A stretch of DNA of 64,000 nt from Cervus elaphus (GCF_910594005.1 NC_057823.1:95652015-95716014), one strand, 5' to 3'. Numbered from the stretch's first letter, positions 25,800-37,224 are shown. Notes: generated by a model from the letters alone, not told the origin. Translations and numbers: made by a program.

Positions 25800-26240
25800 C
25801 ATCTTGATTCAGCATCCGGCATCACCTTGTTCCATGTATGCCTGTGCCCCGCTTGCTTCCGCGGCAGCAACTTCTTTCTGTTCCTCCAGCTTGCTAAGCC
25901 CATCCCACCCCAGGACCCTTACCCATGCCACCCTCTCCACCTCGAATGCCTCCCTTCCCCCCTGCCACACTTATATGCTTGATTTATTTATAGTCAAATC
26001 TCAGTCAAATGTCACTTCTTTATCCTGTCTGAAGGAACCCTCAGCCAGCCACTCTCTGTTACATGATCCTGTTTTATTATCTTTATAGCACTCTTCACTC
26101 TCGGAAATCATCTTGGTTTTTGTTGACTTATTTTGAGTCTGAGTCCTCCCACTGGGATGTAAGCAGTACAGGAGTAAGACCTGTTTTTGTTCAATTGGTC
26201 ATTATATCGCCACTGCCTAGAATAGGACCAGGCTTCTAGC
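25800..26240 (+). mobile_element. L2 LINE 3' relic
   Basis: CTTGCTAAGCCCATCCCACC, CAAATGTCACTTCTTTATCC and the end ACTGCCTAGAATAGGACCAG follow the L2 3' layout. The long open frame through it is not a gene. Confidence 0.65.
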
Positions 26241-26274
26241 CAGGGTTCAGTAACTGTCCAGTGATTAAAGGGAT

Positions 26275-26494
26275 GGTGGTGGTGGTGGTTTAGTCGCTAA
26301 GTTGTACCCAACTCTTGCGACCCCATGAACCATATAGCCCGCCAGGCTCCTCTGTCCATGGGATTCTCTAGGCAAGAATACTGGAGTGGGTTGCCATTTC
26401 CTTCTCCAGGGGGGTCTTCCTGATCCAGGAATTGAACCCGGGTCTCCCGCATTGCAGACAGATTCTTTACCAAATGAGCTAGGAGGGAAGCCCC
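26275..26494 (-). mobile_element. Bov-tA SINE with GGT-repeat tail
   Basis: A (GGT)n run at 26275-26290, then TTTAGTCGCTAAGTTGTACC and a full antisense body. Confidence 0.93.
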
Positions 26495-27427
26495 GAGTAA
26501 ACGGATGCGTGAAGTCAAATACAACTGAAAAGAGAACCATGTCATATATCAGCCAAAACAATGTGTAAGGTTACTAATCTGAGAATAAGGGGTCTGTGTG
26601 TATATGTGTGCATATCTGAGTTCTTCTGCTGTGTTTCAAGTACCTGACATTATTAAGAGCTCTATAAATATTAGATAATGGATGATCATTTTTTACAAAT
26701 TCTACTCCTGTTTCAGCTAAACTAAATTGGTCCTTTGTAAACTAGGTAATTCAGATGACTCAAAGAGCAAAGCTAGGTCATACCCACAGGAAAGCTGAGA
26801 TATCTATCCTCAGTTGAGTTAAAAGATACTGAAATTAATAATAATTTTTAAATTACCTTTTAAAGTAAACCTTAAGTTTATACACAGGTAAAATGAAAAT
26901 CATTATGTATGTTAAATTTATTTAAAAAAACAGCATGTGTATTCAATTATTTTTAACTTAACAGTTTCATAACTCAGCCAAAAGTTTTTAATTTTTGTGA
27001 GCAAATCTTAGCTAACAGGGTAAAGTAGAATTCATTTACAAATGAAACTGGGTCTGGTATGTGCATTCTGATGTGAGAATTGAAACTGCAGTTAGTGCAG
27101 GATTACAACGTGACCTTCCCTGATTACAGCTGAGACCACAAGTTAATAATTGGAGCAGAGGACTTTTCTGGGTTTCAGTCTCCTCACTGGAAATGAGGAG
27201 GTTGAAATGGAAAATGAAATTATAATGAATAACCCCAATGCTATATGCTTGTCTTCATTTCTTATACCCAACCCCTTACATGGAATCCATGTTATGCACT
27301 ATGGTTATCAAAACTGTTTGTTAAGATACCTTATATTTTGAAAAGAGACTTGTGATATGGATAAAATTTAGGCCGTCCCCTCCTTTTACCATCTCCCATG
27401 TCACACCCAAAGTACTAATGTTTCAGT

Positions 27428-27638
27428 GAAAATGTTAGTCGCTCAATCGTTTCCGAACATTTGCAACGCCATGGACTGTAGCCCTCTAGGCTCCTCTGTC
27501 CATGGTATTCTCCAGGCAAAAATACTGGAGTCGGGTGGCCATTCCCTTCTCCAGGGGATCTTCTCCACCCAGGGATCAAACCCAGGTCTCCTGCATTGCA
27601 GGCAGATTCTTTACCATCTGAGCCACCAGGGAAGCCCT
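27428..27638 (-). mobile_element. Bov-tA SINE
   Basis: From GTGAAAATGTTAGTCGCTCA to GAGCCACCAGGGAAGCCC. Confidence 0.94.
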
Positions 27639-28360
27639 CTTTAATTTCTATCACATTTATCTAGGATTTTTTTCTTCCTCTGGTTGATGGTAGTGCATGA
27701 ATGCTTGGGAGAGCCTATTTAGTCTACAGGTGATACTTTGGAGCCTGGGGCCCCTGCAGAGGCCTCTGAAGGCCCGCAGACACCCACTAAAACATGCCCA
27801 CTGTTGACTCAGTGGGCACCCTGCAGGCTCTGAGAGTGGTCAGCCAGTGGACACATAACCATTGGACTTTGAGGACAGCAAGCTGAGTTTCATCTTTTCT
27901 TCTTGCTAAGACAGTATTTGCCCTGAAGGGAAACAAGGCTTCAGCTCAAACTTCAGCTCAAATTGTGGCAGACAGTTTCACAAAATTAAGCAATATAAAT
28001 TTTGCTGAATATCTTCTAAATGTTAAAAAATTCAACCAAATTGTTCTCAATTATATATTTTTCAAAAAGTGTCCAAAGTTGTGTGTAAGTGGTAACGTAA
28101 CTCTTTATGGTGTTATATATCACCTAATCAGCACGATCACCCCTCCTATTGTACTCAATGCTTATAGTACATTCTTCATGTTTTGTAGATGTTGGATCAT
28201 AATCTCGCCATGTTGTATTATAAACTTTATATGCTTCTTCTCTGAAACACAGATATTCATAAATAAGAGATACAAGATATCAAGTCCTTCTGGAGAAAGC
28301 AACTGTATATTTTATCTTCCCCCCTTGTTTATTATCCTTTTGTCACTTAAGTAGTTATAT

Positions 28361-29320
28361 CAGCCCAGTTCAGTCTCTCAGTCGTATCCGACTCTTTGCG
28401 ACCCGATGAATCACAGCACGCCAGGCCTCCCTGTCCATCACCAACTCCTGGAGTCCACCCAAACCCATATCCATTGAGTCGGTGATGCCATCCAACCATC
28501 TCATCCTCTGTCGTCCCCTTCTCCTCCTGCCCCCAATCCCTCCCAGCATCAGGGTCTTTTCCAATGAGTCAACTTTTCGCATGAGGTGGCCAAAGTATTG
28601 GAGTTTCAGCTTCAGTCCTTCCAATGAACACCCAGGACTTATCTCCTTTAGGATGGACTGGTTGGATCTCCTTGCAGTCCAAGGGACTCTCAAGAGTCTT
28701 CTCCAACACCACACTTCAAAAGCATCAATTTTTTGGCACTCAGCTTTCCTCTCAGTCCAACTCTCACATCCATACACGACCACTGGAAAAACCATAGCCT
28801 TGACTAGACAGACCTTTGTTGGCAAAGTAATGTCTCTGCTTTTTAATATGCTATCTAGGTTGGTCATAACTTTCCTTCCAAGGAGTAAGTGTCTTTTAAT
28901 TTCATGGCTGCAATCACCATCTGCAGTGATTTTTGGAGCCCCAAAAAAATAAAGTCTGCCACTGTTTCCACTGTTTCCCCATCTATTTCCCACGAAGTGA
29001 TGGGACCACGTGCCTTGATCTTAGTTTTCTGAATGTTGAGCTTTAAGCCAACTTTTTCACTCTCCTCTTTCATGTTCATCAAGAGGCTTTTTAGTTCCTC
29101 TTCACTTTCTGCATAAGGGTGGTGTCATCTGCATATCTAAGGTTATTGATATTTCTCCCAGCAATCTTGATTCCAGCTTGTGCTTCTTCCAGCCTAGCGT
29201 TTCTCATGATGTACTCTGCGTATAAGCTAAATAAGCAGGGTGACAATATACAGCCTTGACGTACTCCTTTTGCTATTTGGAACCAGTCTGTTGTTCCATA
29301 TCCAGTTCTAACTAGTTATA
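28361..29320 (-). mobile_element. BovB LINE, 960-base 3' fragment, antisense, with target duplication
   Basis: Flanked by the 13-base direct repeat TAAGTAGTTATAT (28348-28360 and 29321-29333), so it is one insertion truncated at its 5' end. The minus strand has a 207-codon open frame (28370-28993) covering the C-terminus of the reverse transcriptase protein (KSRDITLPTKV, WCWRRLLRVPWTARRSN, GRRRRGRQRMRWLDGI). A frameshift separates it from the upstream piece ending in the KVGLKLNIQKTKI region. It lacks the endonuclease and catalytic reverse transcriptase parts. Confidence 0.96.
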
Positions 29321-29589
29321 TAAGTAGTTATATAAGAAAATACAAAAAAAAAAAAAGCACAAGGAAGCACTCTTAACCCCACTATCAGAAAATAACCCCA
29401 TATGAACTTCAGAGATCATACTACACATGTTACTTTATAATGTGGCTTTTCTTTATGTAAAATATAAGTAAAGTATTTTCATTTAATGCAGTGTTCTTCT
29501 AAACATGATCTTTAAACAACCACATGACATTTCATCCTGTAGCTGTTCGTAGCAAGACCCCTTATGTGGGAGGCAGTGTAGGTAGGTGA

Positions 29590-29740
29590 CAGAATAAGGT
29601 CTGAAATGGATCTTGCTTTTTACTAACTGTGACCACGGCCAAGTTATATACTCACCCCATTCCTCCACCTCCTTACCCATAAAATGAGGATAACAATAGT
29701 AACAGCTTTATAATGTGTGATTTTTAAGATTAAATAACTT
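29590..29740 (+). mobile_element. MIR relic
   Basis: ACTAACTGTGACCACGGCCA and CATAAAATGAGGATAACAAT in MIR order. Confidence 0.6.
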
Positions 29741-29815
29741 GTTACACATGATACATGTTACACGTTGCACACAATGTTATACATGTTATATGATATACAT
29801 GTTACACATGATGAT
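29740..29815. repeat. Degenerate ACATGTTA-type minisatellite
   Basis: Repeats of ACATGTTACAC and ACATGTTATA variants, many of them self-complementary at ACATGT. Confidence 0.7.
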
Positions 29816-29917
29816 GCTTAGAGCACTTGCAATAGTACTGTAATATGTTGTATTATTAGAGCATTTCTATAATTTTATTCTGATAGAACAATTACCGGAT
29901 ACATGGTAAGAACTCAG

Positions 29918-30243
29918 TGTGCAGTGAAAGTGAAGTGAAAGTTGCTCCGTTGTGTCAGACTCTTTGTGACCCCATGGACTATACAGTCCATGGAATTCTC
30001 CAAGCCAGAATACTGGAGGGGATAGCCTTTCCCTGCTGCAGGGGATCTTCCCAACCCAGGAATCGAACCCAGGTCTCCTGCATTGCATGTGGATTCTTTA
30101 CCAGCTGAGCCATAAGGGAAGCCCAAGAATACTGGAGTGGGTAGCCTATCCCTTCTCCAATGGATCTTCCCGACCCAGGAATCGGACTGTGGTCTCCTGC
30201 ATTGCAGGCGGATTCGTTACCAACTGAGCTATCAGGGAAGACC
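29918..30243 (-). mobile_element. Dimeric Bov-tA SINE
   Basis: A full antisense SINE followed directly by a second head-side copy (from about 30122). The unit is flanked by AAGAACTCAG at 29908-29917 and 30244-30253, so both parts went in as one insertion. Confidence 0.9.
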
Positions 30244-30270
30244 AAGAACTCAGTAAACATTCATTATTAT

Positions 30271-30389
30271 TCATCACAGTATTCTAACTTCAAAAAGCAA
30301 AAAAACAATACAGGTAATAAAGAACTCAATAAACATTCATTATTAGCTATATTGTTTTTTTGCTTTTTGAAGTTAGACTACTGTGATGA
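30271..30389. repeat. 40-base near-perfect inverted repeat with 39-base spacer
   Basis: Arms 30271-30310 and 30350-30389 are reverse complements at 39 of 40 positions (single T/G difference at 30282 region). The spacer carries a second copy of the 26-base sequence at 30244-30269 (copy at 30320-30345, one mismatch). Not part of any repeat I recognise. Confidence 0.93.
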
Positions 30390-30880
30390 GTATCTGTGAA
30401 GAAGAAAAGGCTTTTGCACTTGTAATATTATTTCCCTAAGGTAAGTTTCTTGGACATGGAATTGCATCTTTGATACTTGCTGCTGAGTCACCCTCTGGGC
30501 AGGCTGTACGGACGCCTGCTCTGCGGCACTCAGGGTAAGAGAGAAAGCACGTACCTTGTCCCGGAGAGCGATGCTGTTCTGGGAATGCATGGCGGCGGAA
30601 AATGGCACCTGCACGTGTGAGGATTTTTGCAGTTTTCCGAAACCATTGAATATCGAACAATTGCAATTTCTTCAATGCACTCTTTCCTTTTAATATCTAC
30701 ATAGTCTTCAGGCTAAGATATAAAAAATTAAAAGCTTGTTTCATTTTTTTGTGTGCTCAGCATTGAGTATATTAGTCTGAATTTTGCTTGAAAAGAGATT
30801 TGTATTGATAGGGAAATTTGCGCTTGACCACATTGTTAAGGTGTCTTCTCCCATCGAAACTAATATTTTCTTTTTTTCAG

Positions 30881-30952
30881 AAAAAAGCAACAAGCCCCGG
30901 GAGCAATCAGCCCTCAAGAACTCAGTCTGGTGAAAGAGCCCCAGTCACCAAG
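30881..30952 (+). CDS. CAST: Calpastatin coding exon (XL region, second visible exon)
   Basis: A 72-base exon of 24 codons in phase 0, with a strong pyrimidine tract ending TTTTTTTCAG and the donor GTCAGT. The peptide starts KKATSPGSNQ and ends RAPVTK. It matches the next CAST exon in mammals (human begins KKAASLGSSQ and ends ATK). It continues the exon at 7648-7710 in frame: ...GSDE joins KKATSPG. The Lys-Lys-Ala-Thr start resembles a basic-directed kinase site, which fits reports that the XL region is a protein kinase A target, but phosphorylation is not shown by the sequence. The exon lies upstream of the CpG-island promoter at about 38 kb, so transcripts from that promoter cannot contain it. 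Probably exon 1z in bovine naming. The A-run directly after the acceptor creates a second AG at 30886-30887, but using it would break frame. Confidence 0.95.
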
Positions 30953-31354
30953 GTCAGTCATTTCCTGGACATGAAAAGACACCTACTTTACAGATGTATC
31001 ATTAGTGGGTGGGACTTGTAAGGAAAGCAAACATGTCAAGTATGTCACTGAAAATTGAACTAAGTATCATTTCTGTGCTGGTGGAGAAGGTGCAAAGAAA
31101 CACGCATGACATTTCTTAATGTCTTCTAATGACATTTCTTGATGATTTAAGACCTAATAAAGACATTTGTGTTATTATTCTTACTGGCATCTAATAGTAA
31201 GTGTCCAAAAATATTAATTATTATTTTAAATATTTACAAATAATATTTGATTTTTGCACATACCATGAGTAGAAATATAGTCTTTCCACTTCTTCAGAAA
31301 ATAATTCAAATTATCTTTATGAGTATTAACCATAGCAGGCTCTTGCTAAATGTG

Positions 31355-31520
31355 CTATATAATTATCTTATGTAATCCGCTAACAACCTTATAATTATTA
31401 TTCCTTTGTACCTGAGGAAACGTGGGCTCAGAGAGGTTAAGTAACCTCAACAAGATCACAAAGCCAGTAAGATGGAGGTAGGGTTCAAACCCAGGCTTCC
31501 GGTTCACAAAAAATCCTGGA
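31355..31520 (-). mobile_element. MIR relic
   Basis: GGCTCAGAGAGGTTAAGTAA and CAAGATCACAAAGCCAGTAA; lies 0.4 kb after the CAST exon at 30881. Confidence 0.75.
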
Positions 31521-32107
31521 CCTTTTAAACTCTGACTGAGCCTTCTTTGGTAATATAACACTACAAAGTTTTGCAAAGTATAAAAACATTGGAATTTCAT
31601 CTTTCAAGATAAGCTGTAACTACAATTTTAGCTAGTAGTTTTCAATATATAAAATAGCTATCCTCCTTCCACTTCAGCTGGTGATCTTCCAGTATGTCCA
31701 AGATTATCCAAACCTTAACCTGTTTCAGTATTGCCTATACAACTATTGAAAATGAGCATTTTCCATTGAAACTGGTAGCTCTCCTATGGAGGGCTGTGGA
31801 CTTCCTCATTCATGTATGTTACTTGCTTGGTGAAGAGTTCATATTTTAGAGCCTCCTGGAGCCTTAGCCTCTGTCCAAGCCCCTTATAAGTACCCAAACT
31901 AAAACCCAGCTGAGACATGAGGAGAGGCTGGGCAAGGTTATCTCCGCTGCCATTGCCCTTGTTAGTCTTCATGCTCTCTTGTTTGGAGGTCTCCAGCTAA
32001 AATATATTTTCTAGACATGTCCTATCTTTTGTAATATTATGACTTTTACTTAACTTGCACTTAACTTGCACTTAATTTATGCCTCTAAAAATTAGAAGCT
32101 TCATTAG

Positions 32108-32335
32108 TTCAGTCGCTCAGTCATGTCCGACTCTTTGAGACCCCATGAACTGCAGCATGCCAGGCCTCCCTGTCCTTCACCAACTCCCGGAGTTTACTCA
32201 AACTCATGTCCATCAAGTCGGTGATGCCACCCATCCATCTCATCCTCTGTCGTCCCCTTCTCCTCCGGCCTTCAATCTTTCCCAGCATCAGGGTCTTTTC
32301 CAGTGAAAAGACCAGATCTTCGTATCAGGTGCCCA
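32108..32335 (-). mobile_element. BovB LINE, 228-base 3' fragment, antisense
   Basis: Flanked by the 12-base repeat AAGCTTCATTAG (32096-32107 and 32336-32347). Severely 5'-truncated insertion. Confidence 0.94.
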
Positions 32336-32944
32336 AAGCTTCATTAGCTAGACCTCAATCTCGGGGGATTTTTAGTGAATCATTTGTAAATGGTTTCTAG
32401 AATTGTCATTACCTAAACTCTTGGAGTTTCAGTACATTGTCCAGATCTCCTGCCTGGGAAGGGCTTTATTCATTTCATTCATTCAAACTCTTGGAGGGTC
32501 AGTACGTTGTGGAAAATCACACTTAGGTATTTTTGTTTTGTTTCCTTTATTCCCATCCCCCCGCCCCCCGCACCTTGAATTTAGTGGTAAGAAGCAGTCC
32601 CTTTTACATCTTTTTTCTACACAGGAGTATCATCCACTCATTTCTAGGTGGAATTCTTGTAAAGAATTTGGCCATTCTCCTCAAACCCTGCCCTGCCGCA
32701 GGAAGCTGTGGGAGGGTGCCTTAGCTGGGAGGTGGAGACATTTAGCCACACAGTGACTGTTTTAGATTTACTGGCAAACTTGTAATTCCCTCCTTGGCTT
32801 CTCCCATCCCATTCTTCTATTGTTCTTCATCACTGTGGTTTCCTGACTGGAGTTCCTTCACGAATTTCCTGAATATTGGTTTTTCCAGGATTTAATTCTT
32901 CATTCCTTCCTTTTTATATCTTTAACTCTTACAGAGTATTAGAA

Positions 32945-32986
32945 ATATATATATATGTGTGTGTGTGTATATATATATATATATAA
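32945..32986. repeat. AT/GT microsatellite
   Basis: (AT)n-(GT)n-(AT)n compound repeat. Confidence 0.9.
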
Positions 32987-33338
32987 CCTTATACCTATAT
33001 ATATGCATACATATACTTCCTTGGTTTTTTGTCTTTTGATACCAGATTGAAAGGCCTCAGTATCATCATCACTTAAAAATGATCATTCCCATGCATCATT
33101 TAATAGCATTTGTGACCCCTTGAAGCCTTTTATTACACAATAAATTATCACAACACACAGGCAAATGATATTTTCTCAACACATGACATGACAATAGTAT
33201 ATATAATTGGCAGTGAGAATTAGTTCTGGTTTTCTTGATACTGGACACATTCAACGCAAAAGTTAACGTAAGTGACAATTTCACAATTATTAAGAAAAAC
33301 TTAGTCTGTATTAAAAATTCAGTATTTAAGCTTATGTA

Positions 33339-33377
33339 AGCACGACTGAAGTGACTTAGCAGCAGCAGCAGCAGCAA
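33339..33377 (+). mobile_element. Bov-A2 3' tail fragment
   Basis: CACGACTGAAGTGACTTAGC followed by (AGC)n; only the element's end is present. Confidence 0.75.
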
Positions 33378-33899
33378 GCTGTATATAGCTGTATATTATA
33401 GACTGGTTACCAGGTATTGCAGAAATGTTTTATGAGGATTCTTACAAAATCAGTAATTATGTATATAAATAATATCACTTCTGCCATGTAGTCCTGGGTT
33501 TGGAGGATCCAAAACACTTAAGTGGCATAGACATTTCTAATTCAAAATCATTACTTTAAAGGTGTTTAGTACTTAAAATTGAATTTTTATAAATTAATAA
33601 TGAAGACTAATGAGGCTATAGAAATTAGACTCTTACTAAATAAATAGCTGGGATCCATAATCAGTCGTGCTGTTGTATTTTACTCAGAGTCTCAGGCAAC
33701 TTCTATTGTAACCACCAACTAACTCTGGTGAGGAAGGCGAGGTTGAACTTGCATTAAGAACATCTCTGCAAAAGACTGTGGCTATAAGAAGATGTGCGGG
33801 GTAAAGTTATCCCACTTTACCCACTGGAATCCACTCTGACGACTTAACGATAAAAAGGAATTCTTAAGGGCTAGCCGGTAGCTCCTAGAGAAATCCAGA

Positions 33900-34210
33900 A
33901 GGCTCCAGCAGAAAGAATCTATTTCACAGCCGGGAACAACGCCCTGCCTCCCTGTGGCAGCCCCTCCTCGCCGCCACTGCAGCTCAGCACCTATCACACT
34001 TAGGCCTGGATGCGGGTAACTGGGAAGCTGCCAAGCTGAAGGCTGGAAGCGCTTCTAGAACCTAACTCAGACCTACCAGTGGGCGGCGCCTCCACTCGGC
34101 TCATTTCCGGGCTCACTCGTGTGAGGCACAGCTGATTGGCCAGTGTGGGTCACGTGCCTTAACCAGGCTGCAGGGGAATGTGGGGCGGGGACGGCTTGCA
34201 CTGTATAGAC
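33900..34210. promoter_or_regulatory. GC-rich promoter-like patch in the intron
   Basis: Contains GGGCGG at about 34081, an inverted CCAAT box (GATTGGCC) at 34134, a CACGTG E-box at 34151, GGGGCGGGG at 34182 and about eight CpG in 34081-34200. It is cut off on the right by a SINE dimer. The motifs are clear, but there is no evidence of transcription. It could be an alternative promoter, an enhancer, or a chance cluster. Confidence 0.35.
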
Positions 34211-34515
34211 TGGGCTTCCCTGGTGGCTCAGCTGGTAAAGAATCTGCCTGCAATGCAGGAGACCTGGGTTTGATCCCTAGGTTGGGAAGATTCCCTTGGA
34301 GAAGGGAAAGGCTACCCACTCCAGTATTCCTGGGTTTCCCTTTTGGCTCCAGCTGGTAAAGAATCTGCCTGCAATGCAGGAGACCTGGCTTCAGTCACTG
34401 GGTTGGGAAGATCCCCTGGAGAAGGGAAAGGCTACCCATTCCAGTATTCTGGCCTGGAGAATTCCATGGACTGTATAGTCCATAGGGTCACAAAGAGTCT
34501 GACACGACTGAGCAG
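34211..34515 (+). mobile_element. Two Bov-tA SINE units in tandem
   Basis: First head at 34211, truncated after CCAGTATTCC near 34330; second unit from 34332 to the GAGTCTGACACGACTGAG end. The same dimer design as 29918-30243, in the opposite orientation. Confidence 0.9.
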
Positions 34516-34621
34516 TTTTCAATAATGAGGATTTTCAAATGTATTGCCAGCTGCCAGCTATTTACTCTGGAAAGGAAAATAGGAGAACTGTCTAATTGAA
34601 CTGGAGGAAAAATCACTGGTT

Positions 34622-34742
34622 ACCACTCCAGTATTCTTGCCAGGAAAAATCCCATGGACAGAGGAGCTGGTTGGGTGGGCCACTGTCCATGGGGTCACAG
34701 AAGAGTCAGACACGACTGAGTGACTAAACAACAACACACAAC
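34622..34742 (+). mobile_element. Bov-tA 3' half
   Basis: CCACTCCAGTATTCTTGCC to GACTGAGTGACTAAACAACA; the tRNA half is absent. Confidence 0.88.
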
Positions 34743-35173
34743 AGGTTATTTAGCAACATTAGATCTTTTAAACAGAAGACGGCCCATACAGCTTTGCTCC
34801 CAGTTGGAGGGGAGAAGATCTGTGCAGGAATAAGCACCCACCAGAGAATTCCTTCTGTGCTTTTGGTCCTGGTTCTGCCATAAATACTTGTTAACCTTGG
34901 CAGCATGGCCCTACTCTTCTCATGCATAATGTGAGTAAGGGGGAGCCGGGGGGAATAAAGTCAGCATACTGTGGGAGGCATCCCGGCGTTCAGTGTCAGC
35001 CTCACCCACAGAACCTTTGGACCACATGTGGTGGGTGAGATGATTCTGTATGTTGCTAAGTAAGCAAGCATTTTTATTTCAATAGTTCTGCATATGTTTT
35101 TGTGTGCTAGAAAAAGTAAAGTAGAATTTCCAAACTCATGATCTCTTGGATAGTCTTGCTTAAAACAAGGCTA

Positions 35174-35374
35174 AGTGAAGTCGCTTGGTCGTGTCTGACT
35201 CTGCGACCCCCACGGACTGTAACCTACCAGGCTCCTCCATCCATGGGATTTTCCAGGCAAGAATAGTGGAGTGGGTTGCCATTCCTTCTCCCAGGGATCT
35301 TCCCGACCCAGGGATCGAACCAGGGTCTCCTGCATTGCAGGTAGACTCTTTACCATCTGAGCCACCAGGGAAGG
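35174..35374 (-). mobile_element. Bov-tA SINE
   Basis: CAAGGCTA occurs at both edges, a likely target duplication. Confidence 0.93.
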
Positions 35375-35445
35375 CAAGGCTAGATGTGGTTAAAATGTAA
35401 ATCTGTTTTTAAAATATTAAGTAAATATAGTTATGCCAGATTAAA

Positions 35446-35650
35446 AAAACAGTGGCTTAGATGGTAGAGAATCTGCCTGCAATGCAGGAGACCCAGGTTC
35501 AATCCCTGAGTTGGGAAGATCCCTTGGAGAAGGGAATGGCAGCCCACTCCAGTATTCCTGCTTGGAAAACTCCATGGACAGAGGAACCTGGTGGGCTACA
35601 GTTGGTAGGGTTGCAATGAGTTGGACATGACTGAACCATGGTAACACACA
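35446..35650 (+). mobile_element. Bov-tA SINE, head-truncated
   Basis: From GTGGCTTAGATGGTAGAGAA to GGACATGACTGAACCATGG. Confidence 0.92.
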
Positions 35651-35739
35651 TACACAAATAACCAAGGTTTGGGAAACAAGATTCAGAGCAGTAAGTATCA
35701 TTTTAATGTGCATATTCAGTCAGCGAGGTTTTTATTAAA

Positions 35740-36085
35740 ATGCAGATTCTGACTCAGGAAGTCTGTGGTGAGACTGAGATTCTTTCTGCTTTTCTAACAA
35801 GCTCCCAGTTGCTGCTGGTGGTTTGGCTACTGCATTTTGAGCTGCAGAGATGCTGAATTGTGCTGAATGTGGGTAATTTAGATTACTTGTATCTTAGATT
35901 ACCTAAACTGATCAGGGAATCAGATTATCTAACAGATTAGACAATCTGGTTAAAATGCAGATTCTCAGGTTCCAAGCCACAAAAATCCGATTCCTCATAA
36001 GGGGCTAAGGCCCAGGGTTTTCTTTATTTGATAAATACCCTCCAGATTTTCAGATGCGGGTGATGTGGGGGCCACACTGGGAGAA
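35740..36085. mobile_element. Two MER5A-like DNA transposon relics
   Basis: GCAGATTCTGACTCAGGAAG with TTCTAACAAGCTCCCAGTTG, and again GCAGATTCTCAGGTTCCAAG with CAGATGCGGGTGATGTGGGG. Non-autonomous hAT-type, strongly diverged. Confidence 0.55.
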
Positions 36086-36935
36086 AGGATGAACCTCAGG
36101 GACTAGAATAGACACAGCATATCTGAGAGCAATACCGTCCCTCTTCATCTCCAAGGAGAGGAGTCCCTTTATACCTATCCTGCAGGATAAGCATCTTTGG
36201 AAGTTTTATTTCACAACCACGTAATTACTAATCTGTACCTTGAAGAGCTCAGACATACTCACCCTCATTGAGAGAGATATGCTGCCTAACCGTGGAGCTG
36301 TGGGACTCAGGGCTCATCCCTCTTGAGAAGTGGCCCAAGTAAGTCATGTTGGTTGTTTGAAATGTCACTGATAAGCTGAGGTTAAGAAACAAAAAAGCAG
36401 AGAAAATACTGACCATGAACCAAAAAGTAATTTAAGCTACATTTTCATCTAGAAGAATTCTGAGGGCGGGGTCTTCTTCTCAGGGAATTATAGAATATTA
36501 GAGTTGGAAGGGCTTTTCTTTCACCACCTTTAACAGAAGTAAATGAAAAATGATAATAAATAAGGCGGCTGTGGGGAACACCTTGCCGGAGAAGTCAGTG
36601 GGACCCCGCCTGCTTTGGTTGCTGGGTGGATGTGGGTACCAGCCTGCCCAGATGAGCACTCTTCTGAATGCCAGCTGGCCATCACCTCTGCCTTGGCTGG
36701 ACGCGGAGTGAGTCACCGCTCAGCTGTCACTAGCGAGGCCTGAATTTCTGGTCTCCAACTGCCCACTGCCACCCCCTCCTCCACTCACACCCCCAGCTCC
36801 CTGTCTAGAGCCTTTGTTGTAACCGATTTATGGCTTTGGGGAAAACTGGCTTCCCACATTTCTTTAAAATCTTATAAGTGTTTTCCCTAACCCCAATCAC
36901 TTATTTTATATTTATTAGTTAGCGTTCTTCTATTG

Positions 36936-37180
36936 ACTTCCCTGGTGGCTCAGACGGTAAAGCGTCTGCCCCCAGTGTGGGAGACCCAGGTTCGCTCCCT
37001 GGGTCGGAAAGATCCTCTGGAGAAGGCAATGGCTCCAGTACTCTTGCCTGGAAAATCCCATGGACGGAAGAGCATGGTAGGCTACAGTCCATGGGGTTGC
37101 CTGGAAAATCCCATGGACGGAGGAGCATGGTAGGCTACAGTCCATGGGGTCACAGAGTTGGACCTGACTTAGCGACTTCA
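36936..37180 (+). mobile_element. Bov-tA SINE with internal tandem duplication
   Basis: About 52 bases are repeated (37047-37098 and 37099-37150, from GCCTGGAAAATCCCATGGAC to TCCATGGGGT). The SINE ends about 45 bases before duplicated segment copy A. Confidence 0.92.
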
Positions 37181-37224
37181 AGTGTAAGAGTATTCTTCTA
37201 TAAGGAAAAGCATTTCATCTCTCC

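Larger units (their letters stand above)
7711..30880 (+). other. CAST: CAST intron between the two XL exons
   Basis: About 23 kb without recognised coding sequence. It holds Bov-A2, Bov-tA and CHR-type SINEs, a BovB of 375 bases and one of 960 bases, L1M, L2 and MIR relics, simple repeats and several short hairpins. I can assign nothing to 8010-8940, 9130-9990, 10040-10950, 12325-12730, 14800-15640, 16600-18150, 18815-19370, 19505-20880, 22460-23400, 24510-25200, 26500-27420 and 27640-28345. The C/T-rich stretch at 12870-14330 may be a very old L1 relic but I cannot prove it. Confidence 0.85.

Noticed and set aside
25630..26088. 152-codon open frame
   Set aside because: Runs through an L2 relic and shows no family resemblance.
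28370..28993. Long minus-strand open frame as a cellular gene
   Set aside because: It is the C-terminal part of BovB reverse transcriptase inside a target-site-flanked insertion.
30886..30887. Alternative AG acceptor seven bases into the CAST exon
   Set aside because: Would shift frame and lacks its own pyrimidine tract.
34211..34515. Repeats with similar spacing, considered as a CRISPR-like or tandem array
   Set aside because: They are two adjacent SINE units.
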